Both the position numbers and the translations under genes were made by a program. From assembly GCF_023369555.1 (NCBI RefSeq), contig NZ_JACJVC010000006.1, forward strand, positions 1 through 64,000: a stretch of 64,000 bases of DNA, given 5' to 3'. Shown here in pieces: positions 9,120 through 19,615 of the stretch. The notes below the pieces were generated by a model. It had not been told where the DNA came from. It saw only the letters and a program-made list of their open reading frames with translations, and made no database searches. Within the stretch, counting starts at the first letter, position 1, and each line of letters begins with the position of its first letter. The DNA comes from Actinomyces sp. AC-20-1. Its GTDB lineage: Bacteria > Actinomycetota > Actinomycetes > Actinomycetales > Actinomycetaceae.

Positions 9120-10298
9120 TCAGCCGACCACCACGACCCGCCAGCCGCGGGTGTCCAGGGCCTCCTCAAGCGCCTGGGAGGCACTGGGCACGACCGAGAG
9201 CATGGCGACGCCGGCGCTCTGCCCGGCCGAGTGCTCCATGGAGAAGTCCTCGATGTTGATGCCGGCCTCGCCGACGTCGGAGAACAGGCGCCCCAGCGAG
9301 CCGGCGACGTCCGGCACCAGGACCTGGACCTCGGTGTAGCGGCGTGGCGCTCCCCCGTGCTTGCCGGGGATGCGCGAGCGGCCCGCGTTGCCCCGGGCCA
9401 TGACGTCCATGACGGCCCCGACGGCGCCCGGGGCGATGGTCTCGACACCACCGTGGGCGGCGTACTGCTCCGAGGCGGGGTCCAGGGCCGCCTGCTCGAT
9501 GCCGTGGATGAGCGTGTCGAGGTCGGCGCGCACCTGGCGCAGGAGCCCCGCCACGGGACCGGCGTTGCCCACGAGGATCGCGGCCCACAGGCGCGGGTCG
9601 GAGGCCGCGATGCGGGTCGTGTCACGCAGCCCCTGCCCGGCCAGGGCGAGGGCGCTCTCCGGCAGGTCCTCCAGGCGCGCGGCCAGCAGGGAGGACATGA
9701 GCTGGGGCACGTGGCTGACAGCGGCGACCGCGGCGTCGTGCTCCGCCGAGCCCATGCGGATCGGGGTGGCGCCGACATCCACGGCGAGGTTGCGCACGGC
9801 GAGCTCGCCCGCGGGCTCCGCGCCGTCGGCCACGATGACCCACGGGCGCCCGACGAACAGGTCGGAGTCGGCGGCGGCGGCGCCCGAGCGCTCACGCCCT
9901 GCCATGGGGTGGGAGCCGACGTAGCGGCGCGCGTGCTCGCCGGCGTGGGCCAGGACCTCGGCGCGCACACGGTCCTTGACGCTGGCGACGTCCGTGACGA
10001 CGGCCCGCGGGTGGGCCCGCAGCTCACTGAGGACGACGGCGGCGGCCACGTCCGGCGGGGTGGCGACGACGACGAGCCGCGGCTCGGGGCTGGAGGCGTC
10101 GCGGACCTGCCCTGCCCCCATGTCGCGGGCGAGGGCCAGGGAGGTCGGTGAGGTGTCCTCGAGCTGGACCTCGATGCCGGCGGCGGCGAGCGCCAGGGCG
10201 AGGGAGGTGCCGAGCAGGCCGGTGCCGACGACGAGCACCGGCCCCTCGGTCGAGACGACGGCGTGCGGGTTGGTCCGCTGGGGGGCTCCCGCGCTCAC
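9120..10298 (-). CDS. tyrA: prephenate dehydrogenase with ACT domain
   Basis: A 392-residue NAD(P)-dependent enzyme oxidising prephenate to 4-hydroxyphenylpyruvate for tyrosine synthesis. The Rossmann nucleotide site [19 protein letters not shown] is at about 22-40; conserved [15 protein letters not shown] and SHVPQLMSS follow. Residues 310-392 form an ACT regulatory domain ([19 protein letters not shown]), as expected for feedback inhibition by tyrosine. The GTG start overlaps the rluB stop as GTGA, implying translational coupling. It is followed at 109 bases by cmk-der. Confidence 0.93.
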   Translation of the reverse strand: MSAGAPQRTNPHAVVSTEGPVLVVGTGLLGTSLALALAAAGIEVQLEDTSPTSLALARDMGAGQVRDASSPEPRLVVVATPPDVAAAVVLSELRAHPRAVVTDVASVKDRVRAEVLAHAGEHARRYVGSHPMAGRERSGAAAADSDLFVGRPWVIVADGAEPAGELAVRNLAVDVGATPIRMGSAEHDAAVAAVSHVPQLMSSLLAARLEDLPESALALAGQGLRDTTRIAASDPRLWAAILVGNAGPVAGLLRQVRADLDTLIHGIEQAALDPASEQYAAHGGVETIAPGAVGAVMDVMARGNAGRSRIPGKHGGAPRRYTEVQVLVPDVAGSLGRLFSDVGEAGINIEDFSMEHSAGQSAGVAMLSVVPSASQALEEALDTRGWRVVVVG

Positions 10299-11311
10299 AG
10301 GCCGACCTCCCGCTGCAGGGCGGCGACCTCGTCCCCTCTCAGGCGGCGCATCTGCCCCGGCTTGAGGGAGCCGAGGGTGAGGGGGCCCAGGCGCGTGCGG
10401 GCCAGGCGGGTGACCGGGTGCCCGACGGCGTCGAGCATGCGGCGCACGATGCGGTTCTTGCCCAAGTGGAGGGTGATCTCGACGATGGAGCCGGCGGGCC
10501 CGGAGTCCTTGACGACGACGCGGTCCGCCTGGGCGGGCCCGTCCTCGAGCTCGATGCCGCGTCTGAGCTTGCGGGGCACCCAGTGCTCGACCTCGCCCTC
10601 GACGATGGCGACGTAGGTCTTGGAGATCTCGTAGCGGGGGTGCATGAGCCGGTGGGAGAGCTCGCCGTCGTTGGACAGCAGGATGAGGCCCTCGGTCTCG
10701 GCGTCCAGGCGGCCGACGTGGACCAGGCGCACGGAGTCGGGGTGCTCGATCTCGTCGGCGTGCTCGGCGACGTACCGCTCGGCGAGCTCGGCGATGGTGG
10801 GCCGCCCCTGGGGGTCCTCCATGGTGGTGACGACGCCGGCGGGCTTGTGCAGCAGCACGGTGATGACGTCGGGGTTGGTGAGGATGCGGGTGCCGTCCAC
10901 CCGGATCTCCTGGGCCGTGGGGTCGACGCGCACCCCGACCTCGGTGACGACGACGCCGTCGACGCTCACGCGCCCGGAGGCGATGAGGTCCTCGCAGGCG
11001 CGCCGGGAGGCGACGCCGGCGTGGGCGAGGACCTTCTGCAGCCGCTCACCGTCCTCGACGTGGGGGTCCGCCTCTCCCCCACGGCCGGAGCGGTGCCGGG
11101 CGGTGAGGATGGCCGCCTCCTCGTCCTCGCCGATGGCCTCGGCGTCGAAGCGGGCCAGCAGCTCGGCGTCGGCCTGCTCATCGAGCTCCTCGAGGTCGTC
11201 CTCGTCGTAGAACTCCTCGGCACCGAGCTCGCCGGTCGGCACGAGCCCGGCCTCCCGGCGGGAGGGGCGGGCCTGGCGGCCGGGACGTGGGTCGTGGTGG
11301 GGTCGGCTCAT
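10295..11311 (-). CDS. rluB: 23S rRNA pseudouridine synthase RluB-like
   Basis: A 338-residue RsuA/RluB/E/F-family enzyme that isomerises a uridine in 23S rRNA. Residues 1-88 are a charged, disordered acidic extension (EEFYDEDDLEELDEQ) of a kind common in Actinobacteria. An S4 domain follows (ERLQKVLAHAGVASRRACEDLI), then the catalytic domain with VGRLDAETEGLILLSNDG, where the Asp in GRLDAET is the nucleophile. The ATG overlaps the scpB stop by four bases (ATGA) and the stop overlaps tyrA, so the three are coupled. Which uridine is modified is inferred from the family. Confidence 0.92.
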   Translation of the reverse strand: MSRPHHDPRPGRQARPSRREAGLVPTGELGAEEFYDEDDLEELDEQADAELLARFDAEAIGEDEEAAILTARHRSGRGGEADPHVEDGERLQKVLAHAGVASRRACEDLIASGRVSVDGVVVTEVGVRVDPTAQEIRVDGTRILTNPDVITVLLHKPAGVVTTMEDPQGRPTIAELAERYVAEHADEIEHPDSVRLVHVGRLDAETEGLILLSNDGELSHRLMHPRYEISKTYVAIVEGEVEHWVPRKLRRGIELEDGPAQADRVVVKDSGPAGSIVEITLHLGKNRIVRRMLDAVGHPVTRLARTRLGPLTLGSLKPGQMRRLRGDEVAALQREVGL

Positions 11312-12060
11312 GCGTGGCTCCTGCGGTGGACGGTGTCGGCGGCGCGCTCACCGGCCTCGTCGTCGATCTCGGCGAGGGCGGAGGCGTCGGGGAGGTAGGG
11401 GGCGAGTGGGGGCAGCTCGTCCAGCGAGTCGAGCCCGAGGAACTCGAGGAACTCGCGGGTCGTGCGGTACAGGTGGGCGCCGGAGGGCTCCTGGCCGGCC
11501 TCCTCGATGAGGCCGCGCGCGTGCAGGGTCCGCACGACGCTGTCGACGTTGACGCCGCGGATCGCGGCGACGCGCCCCCGGGTGACGGGCTGGCGGTAGG
11601 CGATGACGGCGAGGGTCTCGAGCGCGGCCTGCGACAGGCGCGAGGTGGCGCCGCCGACGACGAAGCGCTCGACGAGGTCGTGGAAGAGGGGCGCGGAGGC
11701 CAGCCGCCAGCCGCCGGCGGCGCGGCGCAGGACGAATCCCCGCGGCGCCGGGGCGCTCTCGCCGCCGGGCCCGCGTCCCTCGTACTCGGCCGCCAGGGAC
11801 TCGAGCAGGGCCTCGGTCTCGGCCTCCCCGGTGCCAAGGGCCTCGGCGAGGGCCGCGCTTGTCACCGGCTCGTCGGCGACGATGAGGACAGCCTCGGCGG
11901 CGGCGCGCAGCTGGGCGTCCGGGACGGCGCTGAGGGAGGCCTGCTCGAAGAAGACCTCGGTGGCCCTCGTGCCGGGCTCGCCGGTGGCGCGGTGGGCGGT
12001 GGTGATGCCCAGGAGGCGGTCGAGCCGGGTGCTCCTGGGCCCCTGGGGGCTCTCGCTCAT
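11308..12060 (-). CDS. scpB: segregation and condensation protein B
   Basis: A 250-residue subunit of the SMC-ScpAB condensin. Two winged-helix domains are visible: LRAAAEAVLIVADEPVTSAALAEAL near residues 49-70, and the second around LSQAALETLAVIAYRQPVTRGRVAAIRGVNVDSV, the most conserved ScpB stretch. The ATG at 12060 is preferred because it overlaps the scpA stop as ATGA and removes an arginine-rich non-homologous extension. It lies in the parA-scpA-scpB-rluB order typical of Actinobacteria. Confidence 0.93.
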   Translation of the reverse strand: MSESPQGPRSTRLDRLLGITTAHRATGEPGTRATEVFFEQASLSAVPDAQLRAAAEAVLIVADEPVTSAALAEALGTGEAETEALLESLAAEYEGRGPGGESAPAPRGFVLRRAAGGWRLASAPLFHDLVERFVVGGATSRLSQAALETLAVIAYRQPVTRGRVAAIRGVNVDSVVRTLHARGLIEEAGQEPSGAHLYRTTREFLEFLGLDSLDELPPLAPYLPDASALAEIDDEAGERAADTVHRRSHA

Positions 12061-12911
12061 GCGAACTCCTCCTCGACGTCTGGGGACATGATGCCCGTCA
12101 GGTCGTCCTCGGCGCCGCACCAGGTGACCGTGATCTCGTCCATCGGCTGGTCCTGGTCGAGCTCGACGCTGCCCTGGCGGTACAGGATGAGCAGGGCGAG
12201 GAAGCGGGCGACGACGACGGCCGTGCGGCCGGCGTCGGCGGTGATCTGGGTGAAGGTGAGCCTGGACTGGCGCCGCAGCCTCAGTGCGATGAGGCCGACC
12301 TGCTCGCCCACGGGCACGCTCTCGTGCAGGTGGACGGTCTGGACCCCGTCCTCGGCGGGCCGGGAGAGGACCTCGGCGGCCACGCGGGCCAGGTCCTCGG
12401 CGCCGAGCGTGGACACGAGCCTGGGCAGCAGGGCGGCGAGCTCGGGTGCGAGTCCGACGACGCGCGGGTGGGAGCGCTGGGTCCTCTCGGCGCGCTCACG
12501 CAGGTGGGCGGCGGCCTGCTTGTAGGCCCGGTACTGCAGGAGCCGGGCGAAGAGCAGGTCGCGGGCCTCGAGGAGCTCGAGGTCCTCGTCGTCGTCCTCC
12601 TCACCGTCGTGGGGCAGCAGGCGGTGGGCCTTGAGCGCCAGGAGGGTGGCGGCGACGACGAGGAACTCACTGGCGTGCCCCAGGTCCCAGTCAGCGCGCA
12701 TGTGGGCCAGGAACTCGTCGGTGACCTCCGCCAGGGCGAGCTCGGTGACGTCGAGGCGACGGCGGGCGATGAGGGTGAGCAGGAGGTCGAAGGGCCCCTC
12801 GAACTGCTCGAGGCTCACGCGGAAGCCCGGCACCCGCTCGGGCCCCGCCGCCTCCTCGTCGGCGGGCCGGACCGTGGTGGCGGCGGTCAGGGTCGGCGGA
12901 TCAGGCGACAT
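12057..12911 (-). CDS. scpA: segregation and condensation protein A
   Basis: A 284-residue kleisin that bridges the SMC heads and recruits ScpB. The N-terminal kleisin signature VSLEQFEGPFDLLLTLIARRRLDVTELALAEVT begins at about residue 31, followed by FLVVAATLLALKAHRLLP. An acidic run EEDDDEDLELLEARDLLF leads to the C-terminal winged helix (residues about 215-255, TFTQITADAGRTAVVVARFLALLILYRQG). The ATG lies 11 bases inside the end of parA and the stop overlaps scpB, so expression is coupled to both. Length is normal. Confidence 0.93.
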   Translation of the reverse strand: MSPDPPTLTAATTVRPADEEAAGPERVPGFRVSLEQFEGPFDLLLTLIARRRLDVTELALAEVTDEFLAHMRADWDLGHASEFLVVAATLLALKAHRLLPHDGEEDDDEDLELLEARDLLFARLLQYRAYKQAAAHLRERAERTQRSHPRVVGLAPELAALLPRLVSTLGAEDLARVAAEVLSRPAEDGVQTVHLHESVPVGEQVGLIALRLRRQSRLTFTQITADAGRTAVVVARFLALLILYRQGSVELDQDQPMDEITVTWCGAEDDLTGIMSPDVEEEFA

Positions 12912-13782
12912 CGCCGCGGGCGATGAGCTCGCGCGCCAGGCGGCGGTAGGACTCGGCCCCGGCGTGGGTGGGCGCGTAGATCGTGATCGGCTCGGCGGCC
13001 ACGGAGGCGTCGGGGAACTTGATGGTGCGGCGGATCTGCGTGTCGAAGAGCTGGTCGCCGAAGGCCTTGGTGAGGGTCTCCAGCACCTCGCGCGAGTGCA
13101 GGGTGCGGTGGTCCACCATGGTGGCCAGGATGCCGTCGATCTGCAGGCGCGGGTTGAGGCGGTCGCGCACGCGGTCGACGGTCTCGACGAGCAGGGCGAC
13201 GCCGCGCAGCGCGAAGTACTCGGTCTCGAGCGGGATGATGACGCCGTGCGAGGCGGTGAGGGCGTTGACGGTGAGCAGCCCCAGGGAGGGCTGGCAGTCG
13301 ACGAGGACGACGTCGTAGTCGTCGAGCACGGGGCGCAGGACGCGTGCCAGCGCCTGCTCACGCGCCACCTCGTTGACGAGCTGGACCTCGGCGGCCGACA
13401 GGTCGATGTTCGCCGGGACGATGTCGAGTCCGGGGGTGGAGGTCGGGTGGATGACGGGGCGCACGTCCGGGCGCGCGGCGACGAGCAGGTCGTAGACGGT
13501 GGCGTCGAGCTCGTTGGCGTTGATGCCCAGGCCCGCGGAGGCGGCGCCCTGGGGGTCGAAGTCGACGATGAGGACCTTGCGGCCGTACTCGGCCAGGCAC
13601 GCGCCCAGGTTGATGGTCGTCGTCGTCTTGCCGACGCCGCCCTTCTGGTTGCACATGGAGATCACGCGCGCGGGGCCGTGGGACTCCAGGGCCGCCGGCA
13701 CGGGGAACACCTTGTCCTCGCCCTCGGAGGGCAGGTCGATGAGCCCGGGCTGCTGGCGGTCCGTCGTGCTGGAGGTACTCAC
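12901..13782 (-). CDS. parA: ParA/Soj-family ATPase
   Basis: A 293-residue Walker-type cytoskeletal ATPase. The deviant Walker A KGGVGKTTTT lies at about residues 48-57, the DFDPQGAAS motif follows, and VLVDCQPSLGLLTVNAL is Walker B. This is the orphan ParA upstream of scpA-scpB rather than the oriC-linked ParA with ParB, since no parB is present. It may help chromosome organisation with condensin, which is an inference from linkage. The GTG start at 13782 follows a TAGGCT -10 box by six bases, and that box overlaps the xerD stop. An internal promoter therefore probably serves the downstream genes. Confidence 0.9.
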   Translation of the reverse strand: MSTSSTTDRQQPGLIDLPSEGEDKVFPVPAALESHGPARVISMCNQKGGVGKTTTTINLGACLAEYGRKVLIVDFDPQGAASAGLGINANELDATVYDLLVAARPDVRPVIHPTSTPGLDIVPANIDLSAAEVQLVNEVAREQALARVLRPVLDDYDVVLVDCQPSLGLLTVNALTASHGVIIPLETEYFALRGVALLVETVDRVRDRLNPRLQIDGILATMVDHRTLHSREVLETLTKAFGDQLFDTQIRRTIKFPDASVAAEPITIYAPTHAGAESYRRLARELIARGDVA

Positions 13783-13788
13783 ACGGGC

Positions 13789-13794
13789 AGCCTA
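13789..13794 (-). promoter_or_regulatory. -10 box TAGGCT of parA, overlapping the xerD stop
   Basis: The minus-strand TAGGCT ends six bases before the parA GTG, and its TAG is the last codon of xerD. Leaderless initiation is likely. Confidence 0.5.
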
Positions 13795-14724
13795 GCCGAA
13801 AGCACGCGGGTGGCTGGTCGCGTAGACCTCCCGCAGGTGGTCCACCGTGACCCTCGTGTAGATCTGGGTCGTGGTGACCGAGGCGTGGCCGAGCATCTCC
13901 TGCACGACGCGCACGTCGGCCCCGCCGGCCAGCAGGTGGGTGGCGAAGGAGTGCCGCAGCGTGTGGGGCGACACGTGCAGGTCCTCCTGGCCGGCGCGCG
14001 CGGCCGCCTGGCGCAGCACCGCCCAGGCGGACTGGCGCGACAGGGGGCGTCCCAGCGTGTTGAGGAAGACCTCCGGCACCCCCCTGCCCCGGGCGGCGAG
14101 CTCGGGCCTGCCCCGGACGAGGTAGGCGTCCAGGGCGTCCCAGGCGAGCCGGCCCACGGGCACGATCCTCTCCTTGCGCCCCTTGCCGAACAGGCGCAGG
14201 CAGCCGGAGCCCCGGTCGAGGTCGTCGATGACGAGGCCGACGGCCTCCGAGATGCGCGCGCCGGTGGCGTACAACAGCTCGAGCAGGGCGCGGTCGCGCA
14301 GGCCGGTGGCGCTCTCGTCCGCGGCGGTGGCCTCGAGCAGCGCCTGGACCTCCTCGACGCTCAGGGCCTTGGGCAGGCGCCGGCCCACCTGGGGCGGGCG
14401 CACGGCCGCCGAGGGGTCGGTGCTGGTGCGCCCCTCGGCCAGGAGGAAGCGGTGCCAGCCGCGCACGGCCGTGACGGTGCGGGAGGCGGAGGAGGCGACG
14501 AGGGGGCGACCGCCGTCGGCGCCGGTGCGGATGGCCTCGAGGAAGGCGGCGACGTCCGCCTCGGTGACGCGCTCGGGGTCGCTCACGCCCCGGGAGGCGA
14601 GGAAGGACGTGTAGCGGCCGAGGTCGCGCTCGTAGGCGGACAGGGTGTTGGTGCTCAGCCCGCGCTCGACCCTGAGGTGGGCGAGGTAGCCGCCCAGGGC
14701 GCGGGTGAGGACGTCGGCAGCCAC
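13792..14724 (-). CDS. xerD: tyrosine recombinase XerD
   Basis: About 310 residues. It resolves chromosome dimers at dif together with XerC. The N-terminal SAM-like domain ([26 protein letters not shown]) is followed by the catalytic domain with Arg in [12 protein letters not shown], Lys in [24 protein letters not shown] in [13 protein letters not shown], and the nucleophile Tyr in that last motif, so the set is complete. The start is not certain: GTG at 14724 gives the usual length and begins just past the secG stop, but no good ribosome-binding site is seen. Position upstream of parA-scpA matches other Actinobacteria. Confidence 0.92.
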   Translation of the reverse strand: MAADVLTRALGGYLAHLRVERGLSTNTLSAYERDLGRYTSFLASRGVSDPERVTEADVAAFLEAIRTGADGGRPLVASSASRTVTAVRGWHRFLLAEGRTSTDPSAAVRPPQVGRRLPKALSVEEVQALLEATAADESATGLRDRALLELLYATGARISEAVGLVIDDLDRGSGCLRLFGKGRKERIVPVGRLAWDALDAYLVRGRPELAARGRGVPEVFLNTLGRPLSRQSAWAVLRQAAARAGQEDLHVSPHTLRHSFATHLLAGGADVRVVQEMLGHASVTTTQIYTRVTVDHLREVYATSHPRAFG

Positions 14725-14746
14725 GTCGTCGGGGCCGCGGGTGGGG

Positions 14747-14989
14747 TCAGGCGAACCTGGCGACGAGGCCCAGGCCGATGATGGCGATGGCCCAGACGAT
14801 GCCGACGCCGATGGTGATGCGGTTGAGGTTGCGCTCGGCGACGCCGGAGGAGCCGGCGGCCGAGGACACGCCACCGCCGAACATGTCGGACAGGCCCCCG
14901 CCGCGTCCCTTGTGCAGCAGGACCGTGGCGATGAGGAAGAAGCTCGAGAGCACGAGGAGGATCTTGAGGACGATCTCCAGGATGGTCAT
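14747..14989 (-). CDS. secG: preprotein translocase subunit SecG
   Basis: An 80-residue inner-membrane protein of the SecYEG channel. Two transmembrane helices ([23 protein letters not shown] and [20 protein letters not shown]) flank the conserved loop [15 protein letters not shown]. The ATG at 14989 follows GAAGGA at nine bases; a longer frame upstream would run into the terminator. The gap-pgk-tpiA-secG order is conserved in Actinobacteria. Confidence 0.93.
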   Translation of the reverse strand: MTILEIVLKILLVLSSFFLIATVLLHKGRGGGLSDMFGGGVSSAAGSSGVAERNLNRITIGVGIVWAIAIIGLGLVARFA

Positions 14990-15061
14990 GCTGCGGTGTC
15001 CTTCGTGACGGGGCGAGGTTGCGCAGCGGACTCTACCCCACGGGCGCGGTGGTACGGACGA

Positions 15062-15097
15062 GGGCCCGGCCACCTCTGGTGTGAGGTGGCCGGGCCC
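15062..15097 (-). terminator. terminator of tpiA
   Basis: Perfect 15-base arms (GGGCCCGGCCACCTC) with a six-base loop lie 62 bases past the tpiA stop, separating the glycolytic genes from secG. Confidence 0.75.
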
Positions 15098-15159
15098 CGG
15101 TCGGCTCGGGCCGGCGGCCGCCCGCCCGTCAGGGGGCGGGGCCGGCGCCGGCGTGCGCC

Positions 15160-15939
15160 TCAGGCGTAGAAGCCCGCCATGGCGGCGAAGGACTCGGCCT
15201 TGAGCGAGGCGCCTCCGATGAGGGCGCCGTCGACGTCGGGCTGGGCCATGAGCTCCTTGATGTTGTCCGGCTTGGCGGAGCCGCCGTACAGGACGCGGGT
15301 GGCGTCCGCGGTGGCGTCGCCGTAGTCGGCGCGCAGGGCCTCGCGGATCGCGCCGCAGACCTCCTGGGCGTCGGCGGCGGTGGCGGTCTCGCCGGTGCCG
15401 ATGGCCCAGATGGGCTCGTAGGCGATGACGATCCTGGCGACGTCCTCAGCGGACCAGCCGGCCAGCGCGGCGCGGACCTGGCCGAGGACGAAGTCCACGT
15501 GGGTGCCCGCCTTGCGGACCTCAAGGGCCTCGCCGCAGCACAGGATCGGCGTCATGCCGGCGTCGAGGACCTTGCGGGCCTTGGCGCCGACGAGCTCGTC
15601 GGACTCCTGGTGGTACTCGCGGCGCTCGGAGTGGCCCATGACGACGTAGGTGACGCCGAGCTTGTCGAGCATCGCGGTGGAGATCTCACCGGTGTAGGCG
15701 CCGTTGTCGTGGACGGAGACGTCCTGGGCGCCGTACTTGATGCCGAGGGAGTCGGCCTCGACGATCGTCTGCACGGTGCGGATGTCCGTGAACGGGGGGA
15801 TGACGAGGACCTCGCACTTGGAGTAGTCGTGCGCGGCGTCCCCCAGGGCCATGGCCAGGCCCTGGACGAGGTGGTTGGCCTCGAGGTGGTCGAGGTTCAT
15901 CTTCCAGTTGCCCGCCATCAGCGGGATGCGGTTGCTCAT
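15160..15939 (-). CDS. tpiA: triosephosphate isomerase
   Basis: A 259-residue TIM barrel interconverting dihydroxyacetone phosphate and glyceraldehyde-3-phosphate. The catalytic residues are visible: Asn11 and Lys13 in AGNWKMN, His in MGHSERR and Glu in [11 protein letters not shown], with the phosphate-binding YGGSAKPDN near the end. It follows pgk after seven bases, so the two are surely co-transcribed. Confidence 0.97.
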   Translation of the reverse strand: MSNRIPLMAGNWKMNLDHLEANHLVQGLAMALGDAAHDYSKCEVLVIPPFTDIRTVQTIVEADSLGIKYGAQDVSVHDNGAYTGEISTAMLDKLGVTYVVMGHSERREYHQESDELVGAKARKVLDAGMTPILCCGEALEVRKAGTHVDFVLGQVRAALAGWSAEDVARIVIAYEPIWAIGTGETATAADAQEVCGAIREALRADYGDATADATRVLYGGSAKPDNIKELMAQPDVDGALIGGASLKAESFAAMAGFYA

Positions 15940-15946
15940 GTTTCTT

Positions 15947-17140
15947 TCAGCCTTCCAGGACGGAGACGCCGGGCAGCACCTTGCCCTCGAGGAGCTCGAG
16001 GGAGGCGCCGCCGCCGGTGGAGATGTGGGAGAAGGTGGACTCGTCGAAGCCGAGCGTGCGCACGGCCGCGGCGGAGTCGCCGCCGCCGATGACGGTGAAC
16101 GCGTCGGACTCGCTCATGGCCCTGGCGACGGCCTTGGTGCCGGCGGCGAAGGCCTCGAACTCGAAGACGCCCATGGGGCCGTTCCAGACGACCGTCTTGG
16201 ACGTGGCGATGGCCTCGGCGTAGAGGGCAGCCGTCCTCGGGCCGATGTCGAGGCCCATCTGGTCGGCGGGGATCGCGTCGGCCTCGACGACGGTGGCGGG
16301 GGCGTCCGCGGCGAAGGCCGGGGCGACGACCGTGTCGACGGGCAGCAGGAGCTCGACGCCGTTGGCCTCGGCGGTGGCGAGGTAGCCCTTGACGGTGTCG
16401 ATCTGGTCCTTCTCCAGCAGGGAGGTGCCGACCTCGTGGCCCTGGGCCGCGAGGAAGGTGTAGGCCATGCCGCCGCCGATGAGGAGGCGGTCCGCCTTGG
16501 ACAGGAGGTTGGCGATGACGCCGAGCTTGTCGGAGACCTTGGAGCCGCCGAGGACCACCGTGTAGGGGCGCTCGGGGTCGGTGACGGCCTTGGACAGGGA
16601 CTCGATCTCCTTGCCGACGAGCAGGCCCGCGGCGGCCGGGAGGATCCGGGCCACGTCGTAGACGGAGGCCTGCTTGCGGTGGACGACGCCGAAGCCGTCG
16701 GAGACGAAGACGTCGGCGAGGGCGGCGAGCTCGGCGGCGAAGGCCGCGCGCTCGGCGTCGTCCTTGGACGTCTCGGCGGCGTTGAAGCGGACGTTCTCGA
16801 GCAGGACGATCTCGCCCTCGCTCATGGCGGCGACGGCGGCCTTGGCGGACTCGCCGACGGTGTCCTCGGCGAGGGTGACCTTGACACCGGTGACCTCCGC
16901 CAGCCGGGTGGCGACGGGGGCGAGGGAGTAGTCCGGGTTGACCTGGCCCTTGGGGCGGCCGAGGTGGGCGGTGACGATGACCTTGGCGCCGGCGTCGAGC
17001 AGCGTCCTGAGGGTGGGGAGGGCGGCCTGGATGCGGCCGTCGTCGGTGATGTTCTTGTCCGCGTCGAGCGGGACGTTGAAGTCGGAGCGGACGAGGACGC
17101 GCTTGCCCTTGAGGTCGCCCAGGGACTCGATGGTCTTCAT
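15947..17140 (-). CDS. pgk: phosphoglycerate kinase
   Basis: A 397-residue glycolytic kinase making ATP from 1,3-bisphosphoglycerate. It has [13 protein letters not shown] at 17-29, [30 protein letters not shown] and the nucleotide-binding [13 protein letters not shown] with the C-terminal [13 protein letters not shown]. The ATG at 17140 is chosen because homology begins with [17 protein letters not shown]; upstream residues are not conserved. It lies between gap and tpiA. Confidence 0.97.
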   Translation of the reverse strand: MKTIESLGDLKGKRVLVRSDFNVPLDADKNITDDGRIQAALPTLRTLLDAGAKVIVTAHLGRPKGQVNPDYSLAPVATRLAEVTGVKVTLAEDTVGESAKAAVAAMSEGEIVLLENVRFNAAETSKDDAERAAFAAELAALADVFVSDGFGVVHRKQASVYDVARILPAAAGLLVGKEIESLSKAVTDPERPYTVVLGGSKVSDKLGVIANLLSKADRLLIGGGMAYTFLAAQGHEVGTSLLEKDQIDTVKGYLATAEANGVELLLPVDTVVAPAFAADAPATVVEADAIPADQMGLDIGPRTAALYAEAIATSKTVVWNGPMGVFEFEAFAAGTKAVARAMSESDAFTVIGGGDSAAAVRTLGFDESTFSHISTGGGASLELLEGKVLPGVSVLEG

Positions 17141-17210
17141 GAAACCTCTTACCTGCTGGTTGTGGTGGTGGTCGGGTGCCGGGTGAGCGGCGGAGCGTGA
17201 GCCGCTGACG

Positions 17211-17253
17211 GGCCGACGCCCGCGCACGCGGGGGCGTGCACGGGCGTCGGGCC
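17211..17253 (-). terminator. hairpin between gap and pgk
   Basis: Arms of about 19 bases (GGCCGACGCCCG... and complement) pair with one mismatch and one bulge, 31 bases past the gap stop. No U tract follows, so it may only partly terminate or may stabilise the gap message, raising gap over pgk. Confidence 0.55.
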
Positions 17254-17283
17254 TCAGGTGCTCATGCGGCGAGCGTCAGCTGC

Positions 17284-18404
<1,121 letters not shown>

Positions 18405-18571
18405 GCGTCACGTCGGGCCGTGCCGCGACCGCCCGGCACGCCACGGGCGAACACGACGGCCCGCCCGCGGGGAGCGCGTCGCGCCGCGGCAACGCGGGCG
18501 CCGCGGTCCGGGACCCTGGTCCCAGGCGTCGGGTGGTGGCAGCAGCCCCGGGGGGCGGGGCGCGGGGCGGC

Positions 18572-19552
18572 TCAGAGGTCGAGCATGTCCTGGGTGAGCA
18601 CGGACTCCGTGTCCGCCACCCCCAGCTCGTGGGCCCGCTTGTCCGCCATGGCCAGCAGGCGGCGGATGCGTCCGGCCACCGCGTCCTTGGTCAGCGGCGG
18701 CTCGGAGAGCTGGCCGAGCTCCTCCAGTGAGGCCTGCTTGTGCTCCACGCGCAGGCGGCCGGCCTGCAGCAGGTGCTCGGGCACCTCCTCGCCCAGGATC
18801 TCGAAGGCGCGCTCGACACGGGCCCCGGAGGCCACGGCGGCGCGGGCCGAGCGCCGCAGGTTCGCGTCGTCGAAGTTCGCCAGCCGGTTGGCGGTGCCGC
18901 GCGTCTCGCGGCGCGAGCGGCGCTCGCCCCAGGCGGCATGTGCCTGGGCGGCACCCATCCGCTCGAGCAGGACGCCGATGGCCTCGCCGTCGCGCACGAC
19001 CACGCGGTCCGCGCCGCGCACCTCGCGCGCCTTGGCGACGATGTCGAAGCGGCGGGCGGCCCCGACCAGGGCGAGGGCCGCCTCGGAGCCGGGGCAGGTG
19101 ACCTCGAGGGAGGAGGAGCGTCCCGGCTCGGTGAGCGAGCCGCGGGAGAGGAAGGCGCCGCGCCAGGCGGCGGCCGCGGCGCTGCGCCCGCCCTGGATGA
19201 CGGCGACGGGCATGCCGCGCACGGGCCTGCCGCGCCCGTCGACCAGGCCGGTGAGCCGGGCGAGGTCCTTGCCGCGCTCGCTCACGCGCAGGACGTAACG
19301 GTTGCCCCGGTGCAGGGAGCCGCCGCGCACGACGACGACCTCCGGCTCGACGCTGTACAGGTCCTTGAGCTCACGGTGCAGGCGGCGGACCGCTCCCCCG
19401 TGGTCGAGCTCGGCCTCGACGACGATCTGCCCGCCGACGATGTGGAGCCCACCGGCGAAGCGGAGCATGGAGGCGACCTCGGCGCGACGCTGGGCGGTGG
19501 TGCCAAGGGCCACCCGGGACAGCTCGTCCTTGACGGTCACCGTCAGCGACAT
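18572..19552 (-). CDS. whiA: sporulation/division regulator WhiA
   Basis: A 326-residue DNA-binding protein combining a degenerate LAGLIDADG homing-endonuclease fold with a C-terminal helix-turn-helix. The start [14 protein letters not shown] and the C-terminal HTH stretch [32 protein letters not shown] are the family hallmarks; [29 protein letters not shown] is the conserved middle. WhiA activates division genes in Streptomyces and is found in most Gram-positives, including non-sporulating ones. It sits after yvcK and rapZ in the conserved rapZ-yvcK-whiA cluster. Confidence 0.95.
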   Translation of the reverse strand: MSLTVTVKDELSRVALGTTAQRRAEVASMLRFAGGLHIVGGQIVVEAELDHGGAVRRLHRELKDLYSVEPEVVVVRGGSLHRGNRYVLRVSERGKDLARLTGLVDGRGRPVRGMPVAVIQGGRSAAAAAWRGAFLSRGSLTEPGRSSSLEVTCPGSEAALALVGAARRFDIVAKAREVRGADRVVVRDGEAIGVLLERMGAAQAHAAWGERRSRRETRGTANRLANFDDANLRRSARAAVASGARVERAFEILGEEVPEHLLQAGRLRVEHKQASLEELGQLSEPPLTKDAVAGRIRRLLAMADKRAHELGVADTESVLTQDMLDL

Positions 19553-19615
19553 GTGGTGGCTCCTGTTCGTCGGGGCTGTGGTGGTTGCGGGCTGGCAGGG
19601 CTGCAGGTTAACGCC

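Noticed and set aside
12901-14724. Possible replication origin or parS region around parA-xerD
   Set aside because: No cluster of DnaA boxes, no parB and no parS-like site was seen. The gene order is the scpAB-linked ParA locus rather than oriC.
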